Of a DNA stretch of 50,098 bases, positions 1 through 10,752 are shown piece by piece. Numbering within the stretch: the stretch's first letter is position 1; each line of letters begins with the position of its first letter. A program made the position numbers and the translations under genes. This DNA is from Alphaproteobacteria bacterium (GTDB lineage: Bacteria > Pseudomonadota > Alphaproteobacteria > Acetobacterales > Acetobacteraceae), in NCBI GenBank assembly GCA_017307285.1, contig JAFKFI010000061.1:140225-190322 (forward strand), given 5' to 3'. Under the pieces are notes generated by a model. The model ran no database searches and was not told the origin of the DNA. It was given only the letters and a program-made list of their open reading frames with translations.

Positions 1-149
1 CTATTTCTCGCGACACCACCTCGCTCCAGGCGACAAAACTAGCATCGGGATTGCGTGGGTGCAACAAACCCTCCGGGATCGGACGGTAACAAGTCAAAAC
101 GTCCTAGTCTCCCTTGGCCCTCCGCGGCACGAATGCTACACGGGCCGGC

Positions 150-1211
150 ATGGCCGATATCGTACAAGGCTCGCCGGAAGCCCTGAAACCGCGGGCGAGC
201 GCCGACGATCGTTTCGCGTATGCCGGCGGGCTGCTGGTGTGTATTGCAATCGCCATTGTCGCCTGGCTGCTCGGTACTCGTGTGCCGCTGATCGGCGCGC
301 CGATCTTCGCCATCCTGATCGGCGTTGCACTGGCCAACACGATTGGAGGAGCCAAGCTCAACAGTAAACTCAAGATCGGCAAGATCAGCGGCTACGCGCT
401 GCGCGCCGGCATCGTCCTGCTCGGTGCCACGCTCAACCTTGGTGACGTGGTGCGGACCGGGCTGTCCTCGCTCTGGTTGCTCGCCCTGACCATCACCGCC
501 GGCCTCGGCTTCGCGCTTCTAGTGGGGCGGCGGATGAATGTGGACTGGCGGATGCGCTGCCTGATCGGCATGGGGACGACGATCTGCGGCGCCTCGGCGA
601 TCGCCGCCCTGGCACCAGTAATCCGCGCCAAGACGGAAGAAATCGCTTACGCGGTCTCGGTCGTGTTCCTGTTCAACATGTTGGCGGTGATCCTGTTCCC
701 CGCGATCGGCCACGCGATCGGCCTGTCGGATACTGGCTTCGGCATGTGGGCCGGCACGGCGATCAACGACACCTCGGCCGTGGTCGCCGCCGGCTTTGCC
801 TACAGCCCGGTCGCCGGCGCCTTTGCGACTGTGGTGAAGCTCACCCGCACGACGCTCATCATCCCACTGGTGCTCGGCTTTGGGCTAGCGATGCCGTGGC
901 TCGACCCGGAGGCGAGGGCGAGCGGGCGAGGCGACCTCGGTGCGCGGCTAAAGAAGGCTGTGCCGTGGTTCATCGGCCTGTTCGTCATCGCCTCGCTCAT
1001 CAACACCCTCGGCCTGGTCGGCAGTGCCGCGCCGCAGGTGCAACTCGCCGCCCGCTTCGTGATGGTGGTGGCGCTGGCGGCCGTCGGTCTGCAGGGCCAC
1101 TGGCGCGCCTTCGCAGGGGCCGGGTTCAAGCCGCTCGGCCTCGGGCTCGGCACCTGGGCGGCGGTGGCGCTGGTCAGCCTGGCGATCCAGAATTGGACCG
1201 GCCAGCTCTGA
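150..1211 (+). CDS. YeiH/YadS-family putative sulfate exporter (UPF0324)
   Basis: This is an integral inner-membrane protein of about 353 residues with roughly ten hydrophobic segments separated by short polar loops, matching the UPF0324/Cons_hypoth698 family (YeiH-like). Family members are annotated as putative sulfate exporters, but transport has rarely been shown. The conserved internal glycine- and alanine-rich segments, such as GTAINDTSAVVAAGFAYS near residue 200, are typical. I chose the ATG at 150; an in-frame TTG at 114 would add 12 residues without a better ribosome site. It stands alone and is convergent with the DUF1203 gene. Family assignment is confident; the substrate is not known from the sequence. 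Confidence 0.8.
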   Translation: MADIVQGSPEALKPRASADDRFAYAGGLLVCIAIAIVAWLLGTRVPLIGAPIFAILIGVALANTIGGAKLNSKLKIGKISGYALRAGIVLLGATLNLGDVVRTGLSSLWLLALTITAGLGFALLVGRRMNVDWRMRCLIGMGTTICGASAIAALAPVIRAKTEEIAYAVSVVFLFNMLAVILFPAIGHAIGLSDTGFGMWAGTAINDTSAVVAAGFAYSPVAGAFATVVKLTRTTLIIPLVLGFGLAMPWLDPEARASGRGDLGARLKKAVPWFIGLFVIASLINTLGLVGSAAPQVQLAARFVMVVALAAVGLQGHWRAFAGAGFKPLGLGLGTWAAVALVSLAIQNWTGQL

Positions 1212-1248
1212 GGCAGGTCAGCTTCGGCGCTTTCGGCCCAAGTCGCAG

Positions 1249-1722
1249 TTAACAGCGTTCGACCCGGCACAACAGGCAGCCAGGCTTTGCGGTATGGATG
1301 TTCACGGACGCCGTGCGGGGATCATCCAACGCACGGCGGAGCGGCGCGTCGATCTCGCTGCCGTCGCTAACCTGGCCGAGCTCGTAAAGACACTGGTCCT
1401 CAGTGTCGTAGGCCCGCACCGAGACGAGGGCGCCCCGCACTATCTCGGGGATGTCGTTCACGCGGTCATATCGGCTGCACGGGCCGGCGTGGAGGAAGAT
1501 TGGGCTCGGCGTCCAATAGACACCGCGCGGGCGGGGCAGGTTGTAGGAGCCGAGCAGCATCGTCTGCCCGCTCTGGCCATAGCCCAGGCAGTGCCGGCAA
1601 GGGCAGCGCGAATCGGCCCCGGGCTCACGGCGGCGCAGCTCGTTCCCGGCGTCGTCGCGCCCGGTGGCGCGGAAGCGATCGGCGATCTCGGTGGCAATCG
1701 GCAGGCAGCGGAAGTCAGTCAT
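1249..1722 (-). CDS. DUF1203 family protein
   Basis: A soluble protein of 157 residues that matches the DUF1203 family by its ordered motifs: an N-terminal FRCLPI segment, a CPCRHCLGYG cysteine cluster near residue 40, SPIFLHAGPC near residue 75, and an RAYD motif near residue 105. No function is established for the family. The cysteines near residues 40-45 and those near the C-terminus could bind metal, which is inference. A GAGAGG sequence lies upstream of the ATG at a normal distance. It is divergent from the elongation factor G gene across a 313-base gap. Confidence 0.7.
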   Translation of the reverse strand: MTDFRCLPIATEIADRFRATGRDDAGNELRRREPGADSRCPCRHCLGYGQSGQTMLLGSYNLPRPRGVYWTPSPIFLHAGPCSRYDRVNDIPEIVRGALVSVRAYDTEDQCLYELGQVSDGSEIDAPLRRALDDPRTASVNIHTAKPGCLLCRVERC

Positions 1723-1831
1723 CGGGGCGGCCCTCTCGGATAGAAGCGATGTCCCGAGGCTAGCGGCCCGGGCGGCCGGGCGCCCTCCGATCCGTGCGGC
1801 GTCTCAGCTCGGCTGGCCAACTTTCTGCGGG

Positions 1832-1854
1832 CTTTGTGACCGATTGTGACAAAG
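1832..1854. promoter_or_regulatory. Candidate operator: paired direct and inverted repeat
   Basis: CTTTGT at 1832-1837 and ACAAAG at 1849-1854 form an inverted repeat. Within the same stretch TTGTGAC occurs twice (1834-1840 and 1844-1850), ten bases apart, which is one helical turn. The position between two divergent genes fits a transcription-factor site. The factor is unknown. Confidence 0.35.
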
Positions 1855-2024
1855 AACAAGCTGCGCGGAGGTGAAAACCCCGCATGGAAGGTCTGCGGAC
1901 GTGGATCGCTTCTTGCAAATCCAGCCCGGCTCGCGCATGTGAGGCCCGTCACGCAGCCGGCTGCCAGAAGCCGGGACATGGACGGGCGCGTGGGGCAGGG
2001 GCCCTGCGGCGCCCGTCGTGGTTT

Positions 2025-2029
2025 GGAGG
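2025..2029 (+). promoter_or_regulatory. Ribosome binding site that sets the EF-G start
   Basis: GGAGG at 2025-2029 lies six bases upstream of the GTG at 2036. It decides in favour of that GTG over the upstream in-frame GTG at 2018, which would put the site inside the coding region. Confidence 0.75.
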
Positions 2030-2035
2030 TTTGCC

Positions 2036-4123
<2,088 letters not shown>

Positions 4124-4361
4124 TGTCGAACGGCCTGCCTCCGGTGAGGCGGCGCCTGACGGATCGAGACTAGATGCACGCGTCCCGGCTTCGCTGGTCG
4201 CGGGGGCGCGTGGAGGACGGTCCGGGTGACGAGGCCCGGACCCTCGAGCGGATCGGATGCGACGACGCGGGCGAGCTCATCGCCCGCGTCGTGCGCGTTA
4301 GGGGTCCGCTGCGCGGCGGCTGGCGCAGCTACCAGGCCGTGGAGCCGGATAGCAGGTCAAG
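4124..4361. other. Gap downstream of EF-G without a supported gene
   Basis: Nothing I can support as a gene lies here. An 88-codon open frame from 4174 has no recognisable motifs and no ribosome site. A GCCTC/GAGGC mini-hairpin just after the EF-G stop lacks a T-run, so I do not call a terminator. Together with the following entries this looks like a decaying stretch. Confidence 0.4.
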
Positions 4362-4523
4362 GTGGTCGAGCTGCGTCCTGCCCCGCCCGAGGGCGCCGAC
4401 TGGCTCGCCTGCGTCGGCGGGAAAGTGGTCGGGCGCGTAGCGCTGCTGCCTTTGCAGGCGGTGCGGACTGTGGAAGCGGCTCTGGGGGCCATTGATCGCG
4501 GGCAAATTGTCGCTTGCCGATAG
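4362..4523 (+). CDS. Small hypothetical ORF, possibly a gene remnant
   Basis: A 53-codon GTG-initiated frame whose product contains a protein-like stretch (ELRPAPPEGADWLACVGGKV) and third-position GC typical of the neighbours. It has no good ribosome site and follows a stop codon by only three codons. It could be the C-terminal remnant of a gene whose upstream part sits in another frame, since the frame from 4174 reads up to the same point. I do not recognise a family. Low confidence that it is expressed. Confidence 0.25.
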   Translation: MVELRPAPPEGADWLACVGGKVVGRVALLPLQAVRTVEAALGAIDRGQIVACR

Positions 4524-4600
4524 CGGTCGCTCGCGAGCAGGATCGGTGGACACGCGATCCATGCCGACATCGAACCAGGAGCGATGTTCATGCGATCCCG

Positions 4601-5723
4601 TTGGACCGTCGGCGATTCATTCAAGGATCTGTTCTGCTTGGCGGATCGGTGCTGACCTGCAGTACGCCACTGGACCGCTCGGCGCACGCGGCGCCGGCGC
4701 GCGTCGACGCGCCTGTCGTTGACCGGGTGGTGGTGCAGGAAGTCACGGACGGCGCGCATGACATCTTCCTGCAGGCGGCTTCGCTGCCCGGCCTTGCCGT
4801 GCAGCGGACAGCGACGCCGGCAGCGGCGCAGGGTAGGACCCTGTACAGCGAATGGGGTCTGGCGCTCCACATCGAGTCGTACAAAGGCCGGCGAGACCCG
4901 GCGCTACCTGCTGGATTTCGGCTTCACCCCCGACGTGTAAATGAACAACCTGGCTCTTCTGAAGATCGACGTCACTGGGGTCGACGCACTCATCCTCAGC
5001 CACGGACATTTTGACCATTTCGGTGGGCTGGTCGGCTTCCTGGAGGCGCAGCGCGCGCAGATGCGCAAGGACCTGCGACTCTACACCGGCGGCGAGGACA
5101 ACTTCTGTCACCGCCTCAGCCGAAATCCCAGTGGCTTCACCGATTTCGGAACCCTGGATCGCCGGAAGCTAAAGTCACTCGGCGTGCAGTCAGTGCTGTC
5201 GGAGGTACCGATCGTTGTCGAGGGCCATGCCTTCACGACTGGCGCCGTCCCGCGGACCAGCATCGAGCATGTGCTGCCCAATTCCTGGGTTGAGGTCGGT
5301 ATCAAGGACGGCCTGGGCTGCGACGCGAACGCCTACATGGATCACCATTTCACCGCCGACGAGCTGGCCGGAAAGCCGCAGCCCGATCAGCACTGGCACG
5401 AGCAGGCGACCTGTTTCCGCCTTGGCGATCGCGGGCTGGTCGTCATCAGCTCCTGTGGTCACGCCGGCATCATCAACACGCTGCGGCGGGCGCAGGAAAT
5501 CACAGGCGTCGAGAAAATCTACGCGCTGGTCGGCGGCTTCCACCTGGCCCCCGCGCCCGACCTGTATCTTCGTCAGGTCATGGCCGAGCTCAAGAAGTTC
5601 GATCTGGAGCACGTCCTGCCGATGCATTGCAGCGGTCAGAACTTCATCGATCTGGCCAAGCAGGAGATGCCGGAGAAACTCGTGCTTTGCACCACCGGCA
5701 GCCGTTTCACGTTCACCGCCTGA
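4601..5723 (+). pseudogene. Disrupted Tat-exported MBL-fold metallohydrolase
   Basis: A metallo-beta-lactamase-fold hydrolase broken in its first third. The N-terminal part (frame of 4601) carries a twin-arginine leader, DRRRFIQGSVLLGG, and runs to HIESYKG near 4888. The homologous sequence then continues one frame over as AGETRRYLLDFGFTPDV and hits TAA at 4938-4940. Immediately after comes ATG 4941, opening an intact 260-codon frame with the metal-binding motif SHGHFDHFGG and further histidines (SCGHAG, GFHLAP, PMHCSG). One extra base in AAAGGCC at about 4884-4888 and one nonsense change would explain the state. The start of the original gene is unclear: the best ribosome site (AGGAG near 4577) precedes ATG 4584/4590 in yet another frame. 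The distal part could still be made by reinitiation at 4941, but would lack the first strands of the fold and the export signal. Confidence 0.7.
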
Positions 5724-5732
5724 TCGGTCGGC

Positions 5733-6302
5733 GTGACGCGGGTCGCGTTATGGCTGGTCCGTCCCTCGCTGGCTCGCCTTCCGGCATATGCGGCAGCCAT
5801 GACGCACGGCTGGTCGCCAAATACGATTCGCGACGTCCGGGACGAAGAGCTCACCGCCATTGCGAAGAATACGGCGGGCTTTCTGCGTCAGCTGCGGGGC
5901 GAGGAGGCGGGCATCGTCAAACTCGCTGACGGGCGCGAGGTGTCCCGGCTTCCCGGCCTCGTGCGCTGGATGTGGGACGGCGAGTTCTGCGGCGCGATCA
6001 ATCTGCGTTATCAGCCAGGCACGGAAGAATTGCCGCCTTACGTCTCCGGTCACGTCGGATATTCGGTCGTGCCGTGGAAGCGGTCGCGTGGCTATGCGAC
6101 GCGGGCACTGTCGCTGCTCCTGCCGTTGGCGCGGCAAGCTGGGCTCGCGCGCGTTCTGCTCACCTGCGACGCCGACAATATTGCATCCTGTCGCGTGATC
6201 ACGGCGAATGGCGGCATTGCCGAGGGCGACGAGCCGAACGCCGATCGGCCGGATGTCCGCAAGCTGCGCTTCTGGATCGACACGGCGCCGCGCGGACCTT
6301 GA
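5733..6302 (+). CDS. GNAT family N-acetyltransferase
   Basis: A 189-residue acyl-CoA-dependent N-acetyltransferase of the COG3981-like GNAT type. Visible features are the WDGEFCGAINLRY strand near residue 85, the acetyl-CoA-binding segment VPWKRSRGYATRALSLLL near 115-130, and the DADNIASCRVITANGG motif near 155. I kept the GTG at 5733 because the segment RPSLARLPAYAAAMTHGWSP resembles the N-terminus of such proteins; an ATG at 5799 would remove it. The gene follows the broken MBL gene by nine bases. The acceptor substrate is unknown. Confidence 0.8.
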   Translation: MTRVALWLVRPSLARLPAYAAAMTHGWSPNTIRDVRDEELTAIAKNTAGFLRQLRGEEAGIVKLADGREVSRLPGLVRWMWDGEFCGAINLRYQPGTEELPPYVSGHVGYSVVPWKRSRGYATRALSLLLPLARQAGLARVLLTCDADNIASCRVITANGGIAEGDEPNADRPDVRKLRFWIDTAPRGP

Positions 6303-6358
6303 CGGCGTCACCTTCTGGCTCACAGCATCCGCACGCCGTACCGTGTATCGGGGGAAAC

Positions 6359-7588
6359 ATGAGAGCCAGCAGCGAGCGCATTCTGACCAGCCACGCCGGT
6401 AGTCTGCCGCGACCCGATGATCTGATCGAGGCCAACCGCGCCCGTGCCGCAGGCGAATCGGACGACGAGGCGCGGTTCCAGGCACAACTCGGCGCGGCGG
6501 TGTCGGAGGTGGTACGGCGCCAAAAGGAGCTCGGGATCGACCTGCCGGGTGACGGCGAGTACGGCAAGTCTATGGGTCATCGGGTCAACTACGGCGCGTG
6601 GTGGAGCTATTCGTTCCAGCGCCTTGGTGGACTCGAGCTGTCCGGTCCGGGGCTATACGATTTCCCGGTGCAGCGATCGCGGCCTGGCCAGATCGTGTTG
6701 ACGAGCTTCGGCGATCGGCGCGATCGCAGCCGCTTCCGTGCCGCCTATAACGACCCCGAGTCCGGCATCACCACAGGCCCGCGTCCCAACCACTGGCCGG
6801 TCTGCGTCGCGCCGCTGACTTATACCGGTCACGCGGCGATCCAGGCGGACATCGCGAATTTCAAGGCGGCGCTCGCGGCCAATGGCATCGAGGAAGGATT
6901 CATGACCTCGGTCGCACCCGGCAGCGCCTCGCGCATCGGGAATGACTACTACAAATCCGACGACGAGTTCCTGTTCGCCTGTGCCGACGCGATGCGCGAG
7001 GAATACAAGGCGATCGTCGAGGCTGGGTTGATCCTACAGCTCGACGACCCCTCGATCGCGGAGAACTGGGACCAAGTGAATCCTGAGCCGACCGTCGAGG
7101 AGTACAGGAAGTTCTCAATGCGACGGGTGGAGGCGCTGAACCACGCGATCAGGGGCTTGCCCACGGATCGCATCCGCTTCCATCTGTGCTGGGGCAGCTG
7201 GCACGGCCCTCACACCACCGACATCGCTATGCGCGACATCGTTGATGTGATGCTCGCGATCAACGCCGGCGCCTATTCCTTCGAGGCCGGCAACGTGCGC
7301 CACGAGCACGAATGGAGCGTGTGGAAGGATGTGAAGCTGCCCGATGGTAAGCTCATCCTTCCCGGCGTCGTCAGCCATGCGACCAACGTCGTCGAACATC
7401 CCGAACTCGTGGCCGAGCGGATCGTGCGATTCGCCAATCTGGTGGGGCGGGAGCGCGTCATCGCGGCGACCGATTGCGGTCTCGGCGGGCGCGTCCATCC
7501 CGATATCGCCTGGGCCAAGCTCGCCTCTCTCGCCCAGGGTGCCAAACTCGCGAGCGAACAACTCTGGCGCCGGGCCTCGGCGGCCTGA
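6359..7588 (+). CDS. MetE-like (cobalamin-independent methionine synthase C-terminal fold) protein
   Basis: A 409-residue protein of the UROD/MetE-like superfamily, corresponding only to the catalytic C-terminal half of MetE and to epoxyalkane:CoM transferase relatives. The N-terminus ILTSHAGSLPRP is a hallmark. Putative zinc ligands are visible: H275 and C277 in RFHLCWGS and C373 in TDCGLGG. Such proteins activate a thiol for methyl or alkyl transfer. The lack of the MetE N-terminal domain argues against a full folate-dependent methionine synthase, so the substrate is open. GGGGGA precedes the ATG at 6359. It lies 56 bases after the GNAT gene in the same direction and may share its transcript. 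Confidence 0.8.
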   Translation: MRASSERILTSHAGSLPRPDDLIEANRARAAGESDDEARFQAQLGAAVSEVVRRQKELGIDLPGDGEYGKSMGHRVNYGAWWSYSFQRLGGLELSGPGLYDFPVQRSRPGQIVLTSFGDRRDRSRFRAAYNDPESGITTGPRPNHWPVCVAPLTYTGHAAIQADIANFKAALAANGIEEGFMTSVAPGSASRIGNDYYKSDDEFLFACADAMREEYKAIVEAGLILQLDDPSIAENWDQVNPEPTVEEYRKFSMRRVEALNHAIRGLPTDRIRFHLCWGSWHGPHTTDIAMRDIVDVMLAINAGAYSFEAGNVRHEHEWSVWKDVKLPDGKLILPGVVSHATNVVEHPELVAERIVRFANLVGRERVIAATDCGLGGRVHPDIAWAKLASLAQGAKLASEQLWRRASAA

Positions 7589-7591
7589 CCG

Positions 7592-9073
7592 TCAGGATCG
7601 CGGATTCGCTTTCGGCGGCACCAACAAAAGATTGAACTCCATCGGCGCGCGTCGGTGACCCCAGAATTCGTGCGAGAGCGAGACGGTGAACCGCTTGGTC
7701 TCGGGCGACAGGAAGGGCGCCGCCTGCACCGGGCAGAAGGCGTATTCGCGCAGACAGACCACGAGCAACCCATCCCGTGCCAAGGCATCGGGCGTGATCC
7801 AGGGCGCTTTCCATTGGCTGAAGCCGATGAACACCTTCGGCTTGTCAGCACTGTAGAAGCCGATGGCGTTCTCGTACGGGTCCGTGCCCGTTACGATGCG
7901 GAGCTTCGTGCCGGTCTGCTCATGCCATAGCCGCGTCGCGTACTCGGCCAGTTCTTGCCGCGGCTCGGCGGCAGCGGGATCGCTGCTTCTGAAGGCCACA
8001 TAAGCAATCGCCGGCGACGCGATCAGAACGACGGCGGCGGTGCCCGCGGCGCCCACAATCGCGACGCGCGCGACCCGCCACGGCTCGGCGGGCGGGAATG
8101 CCCGGATCAGCAACAGCGGCACCAGGGGAAACGTGCCGATCATCATGTTGGAGGAGACCTCCAGCTCGAATACCAGGCCGAACAGGATGGTCAGGGCAAT
8201 CGGCGTGACGACCAGGACCAGCAGGAGCCGTTCGCGACTGAGCCGCGTGCGATCGAAGCGGAGCGACGGATAAGCGGCGGCTAGAACAACCAGGATTACC
8301 GCGACATGCATCAGCACGATTGCCCCGAGCAACTCGCCCCCGTAGCGCAGCGCTCGCAACATTCCGCCTCCGGTGCGCGCCAGGATATAAGCGACCGGTG
8401 GTGCGTCCGAGGTGAGGAGCCAGAATACGTGCGGCAATGCCAGAAGCACGCAGAGTCCGACCGAGATGTAAGGCGATGCTGAGCGGTAGTAGGCGCGCCG
8501 GTCGGGATGCACCAGCGAGGCAGCCAGGCAGGTGAGAGCGAGGGTGATCGCATAGTATTTCGATAGCATCCCCGCTGCGAGCAAGACCCCGAACCATACC
8601 GCGTTCCATCGACTTCGCGTGTTGAGGCTGGCGACGGCGAAATACAGCGTCCACGGCCAGATCGAAAGGAAGATCGAGTTGGCGTTGTATTTGTAGCAAA
8701 GAAACGTGTAGAACGGCGTCAGCAGCAGCAGCACGAAGGAGGCGAGACGCTTCCAACCGGTCGCGAACAGCCCGATCAACCGCCAGCAGCCGAGCAACCC
8801 GATGCCCGAGTTGACCACTGCAAGAAGGTGAAACGCCCACTCGCGGTTGGGAAAAACCAGAAACCAAGCGCCGGAGATCCACGCCCAGAGCGGCGGATGC
8901 TGGTTGTAGCCGAGACGAAATTCGCGGCCCCAGACATAGGCCTCGATGACGTCCCCATCGAGCGCCTTGCCGGCATCGACGATGCTTCCGTAAGCCCACC
9001 AGACCAGCACGAAGGCGAAGAAGAACGCGATCCCGCCAGCCATGCCTGGTTCGGGAGCCCGCCGCGTTCGCAT
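7592..9073 (-). CDS. GT39-type membrane glycosyltransferase (ArnT/PMT-like)
   Basis: A polytopic inner-membrane glycosyltransferase of the PMT_2/ArnT type, using a polyprenyl-phosphate-linked sugar donor in family members. It has about ten to twelve membrane segments in the first 400 residues and a soluble periplasmic C-terminal domain. The first periplasmic loop holds the catalytic-type acidic residues in DGDVIEAYVWG and the QHPPLWAW motif. I placed the start at ATG 9073 (493 residues), because longer forms run into the divergent deaminase promoter. The target (lipid A, protein or other) cannot be told from context. It is convergent with the MetE-like gene, with only three bases between stops. 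Confidence 0.8.
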   Translation of the reverse strand: MRTRRAPEPGMAGGIAFFFAFVLVWWAYGSIVDAGKALDGDVIEAYVWGREFRLGYNQHPPLWAWISGAWFLVFPNREWAFHLLAVVNSGIGLLGCWRLIGLFATGWKRLASFVLLLLTPFYTFLCYKYNANSIFLSIWPWTLYFAVASLNTRSRWNAVWFGVLLAAGMLSKYYAITLALTCLAASLVHPDRRAYYRSASPYISVGLCVLLALPHVFWLLTSDAPPVAYILARTGGGMLRALRYGGELLGAIVLMHVAVILVVLAAAYPSLRFDRTRLSRERLLLVLVVTPIALTILFGLVFELEVSSNMMIGTFPLVPLLLIRAFPPAEPWRVARVAIVGAAGTAAVVLIASPAIAYVAFRSSDPAAAEPRQELAEYATRLWHEQTGTKLRIVTGTDPYENAIGFYSADKPKVFIGFSQWKAPWITPDALARDGLLVVCLREYAFCPVQAAPFLSPETKRFTVSLSHEFWGHRRAPMEFNLLLVPPKANPRS

Positions 9074-9240
9074 GAAGTCCGGAAGAGTGAGACCGGCCAG
9101 TTCCGCAATCCTGTCGCTGCCGACGCCGCTTGACGCGAGGTCACGCGGCGGCGGGAAACTGCCGGACCCACGGGGGCCGGTCAACGCCTGGCGGGAACCA
9201 TCCTGCCAGGACGGGCGATCTTGCCGCGAAGGGAACCGCC

Positions 9241-9741
9241 ATGCCGCCCGAAACACTCGACGATGCAAGCTTTATGCGCCGCGCGATGGCGCTGGCCCGC
9301 GCAGGAGACCACCGGCCTGGCGCCAATCCGATCGGCTGCGTTATCGTGCTGAATGGCGAGGTCGTCGGCGAAGGCCATAACGAGGTCGATGTCCGCCATG
9401 ACCCGACCGCGCACGCCGAGATCGTCGCTATGCGACGCGCCGGCGAGCGGCTAGGAGAATCCGAGTTCCGCGGCGCCACGCTCTACTCGACCTTGCAGCC
9501 CTGCGGCATGTGTACGATGGCGTCGATCTGGGCCAAGATCGGCCGCATCGTGTACGGCGCGGAGCGTGACCAGGTGCATCCGATGTATTTCGAAGACCGC
9601 CATCTCGACACGATGGATTTCGTCCGTGACGCGTTCCGAGACGATCTCTCGGTCGATGGCGGCTTGCTCGCAGAGGAGTGCGCTGAACTCTATATCGGGC
9701 CGGACAAGGATGTGCCGAGGGACGAGCAGTTCAACCGGTGA
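9241..9741 (+). CDS. Nucleoside deaminase (CDA/TadA fold)
   Basis: A 166-residue zinc deaminase of the cytidine/deoxycytidylate deaminase superfamily. The zinc and catalytic residues are in HAE at 58-60 and PCGMC at 87-91. The sequence resembles guanine/nucleoside deaminases more than TadA, because it lacks the usual tRNA-contact C-terminus, but the substrate is uncertain. The ATG at 9241 gives the family length; a longer frame from 9130 has no supporting homology. It is divergent from the glycosyltransferase and convergent with the quinone oxidoreductase, with seven bases between stops. Confidence 0.82.
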   Translation: MPPETLDDASFMRRAMALARAGDHRPGANPIGCVIVLNGEVVGEGHNEVDVRHDPTAHAEIVAMRRAGERLGESEFRGATLYSTLQPCGMCTMASIWAKIGRIVYGAERDQVHPMYFEDRHLDTMDFVRDAFRDDLSVDGGLLAEECAELYIGPDKDVPRDEQFNR

Positions 9742-9748
9742 GACGAGA

Positions 9749-10741
9749 TCAGTCTGCGCTGGGCCGTACCACCACCGTACCCACCTTCCCGCCAGCCTCC
9801 ACGGCCTCATGCGCGGCCGCCGTATCCGCAAGCGGGAACTCGGCCCCGACCGAGAGAATGCGCTCGCCGCCGCGCAGCCACGCGGCGATGTCGGATTGCG
9901 CGCGCCGGCGGCTCTCGTGCGGCGAGCCGGGGAGGGACATTGCGTGGATCGCGATGTTCTTGCCCATCAGTTCGCGTACTGGCACGACCGGCGTGCGGTT
10001 GCCCGACGTTGCGTAGACCGCGATGCTGCCGTTGGCGCGCACGCTCGCCAAGGTCGCCGCGAGATTGCCGCCGAAATCCACATCGACGACGTGATCGACG
10101 CCGGCGCCACCGGTCAGCTCCGCGACCCGCGCCGCCACGTCCTCGCGCCGGTAGTCTATTACCTCGGCAGCCCCGCCGGCGCGGGCTCGTGCGGCTTTCT
10201 CGGGCGTGCTGACCGTCGCGATCACCCGCGCGCCAGCCCAGGCGGCGAGTTGCACGGCGTAGTGCCCGACAGCGCCCGCGCCGCCGGTGACGAGCAGCGT
10301 GCGCCCTTGTACGGAGCCGCCCAGGAACACGCAGCGATGCGCCGTCATGCAGGGGATGCCGAGCGTCGCCCCTTCCGCGAAGGAGACATAGTCGGGGAGT
10401 GGCGTCAGCAGATCGATGTCGAGTGAAATGAATTCGGCGGCGGTCCCCATCCAGCGGCCGTTGCGCTGGCCGTTGTAGAGCCACACCCGCCGGCCAACCC
10501 AGGAGGTGGGCACGCCGGAGCCGACCGCCTCCACCACGCCGGCGCCGTCGCTTTGCGTCACGATGCGCGGATAGGCCATCGGCCCGGAGGTGCCGCCGCG
10601 CATGTAGGTGTCGGACGGGTTGACGCCCGAGGCCATCAGCCGCACCAGCGCCTCGCCGCGCTCGGGCGTGGGGGTTGGCAGCTCGCCGGCGACCAGAACC
10701 TCACCGGCCGGCCCCTGCCGGTCGTACCAGATCGCGCGCAT
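9749..10741 (-). CDS. NADPH:quinone oxidoreductase-like zinc-independent MDR protein
   Basis: A 330-residue member of the medium-chain dehydrogenase/reductase superfamily, quinone oxidoreductase branch. It has an N-terminal GroES-like domain (to about residue 130) and a Rossmann domain with GGAGAVG at 153-159. The cysteine ligands of zinc-dependent relatives are absent. It probably reduces a quinone or an activated double bond with NADPH. It lies 11 bases downstream of the zinc alcohol dehydrogenase on the same strand, so the two are likely co-transcribed with the VOC gene. Confidence 0.85.
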   Translation of the reverse strand: MRAIWYDRQGPAGEVLVAGELPTPTPERGEALVRLMASGVNPSDTYMRGGTSGPMAYPRIVTQSDGAGVVEAVGSGVPTSWVGRRVWLYNGQRNGRWMGTAAEFISLDIDLLTPLPDYVSFAEGATLGIPCMTAHRCVFLGGSVQGRTLLVTGGAGAVGHYAVQLAAWAGARVIATVSTPEKAARARAGGAAEVIDYRREDVAARVAELTGGAGVDHVVDVDFGGNLAATLASVRANGSIAVYATSGNRTPVVPVRELMGKNIAIHAMSLPGSPHESRRRAQSDIAAWLRGGERILSVGAEFPLADTAAAHEAVEAGGKVGTVVVRPSAD

Positions 10742-10752
10742 TCGCCTGCTTC

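Larger units (their letters stand above)
1723..2035. other. Divergent intergenic region upstream of the EF-G gene
   Basis: This 313-base gap separates two divergent genes and should hold both promoters. The only clear structure I see is the repeat at 1832-1854. No convincing open frame, tRNA or terminator is visible. The segment nearest the EF-G gene is GC-rich and ends in a strong ribosome site. Confidence 0.5.

Noticed and set aside
4124-4160. Terminator after EF-G
   Set aside because: The GCCTC/GAGGC hairpin is short and lacks a T-run.
5972-6358. N-terminal extension of the MetE-like protein by 129 codons
   Set aside because: The extension overlaps the GNAT gene in another frame and has no homology; the ATG at 6359 has a GGGGGA ribosome site and the family's N-terminal motif.
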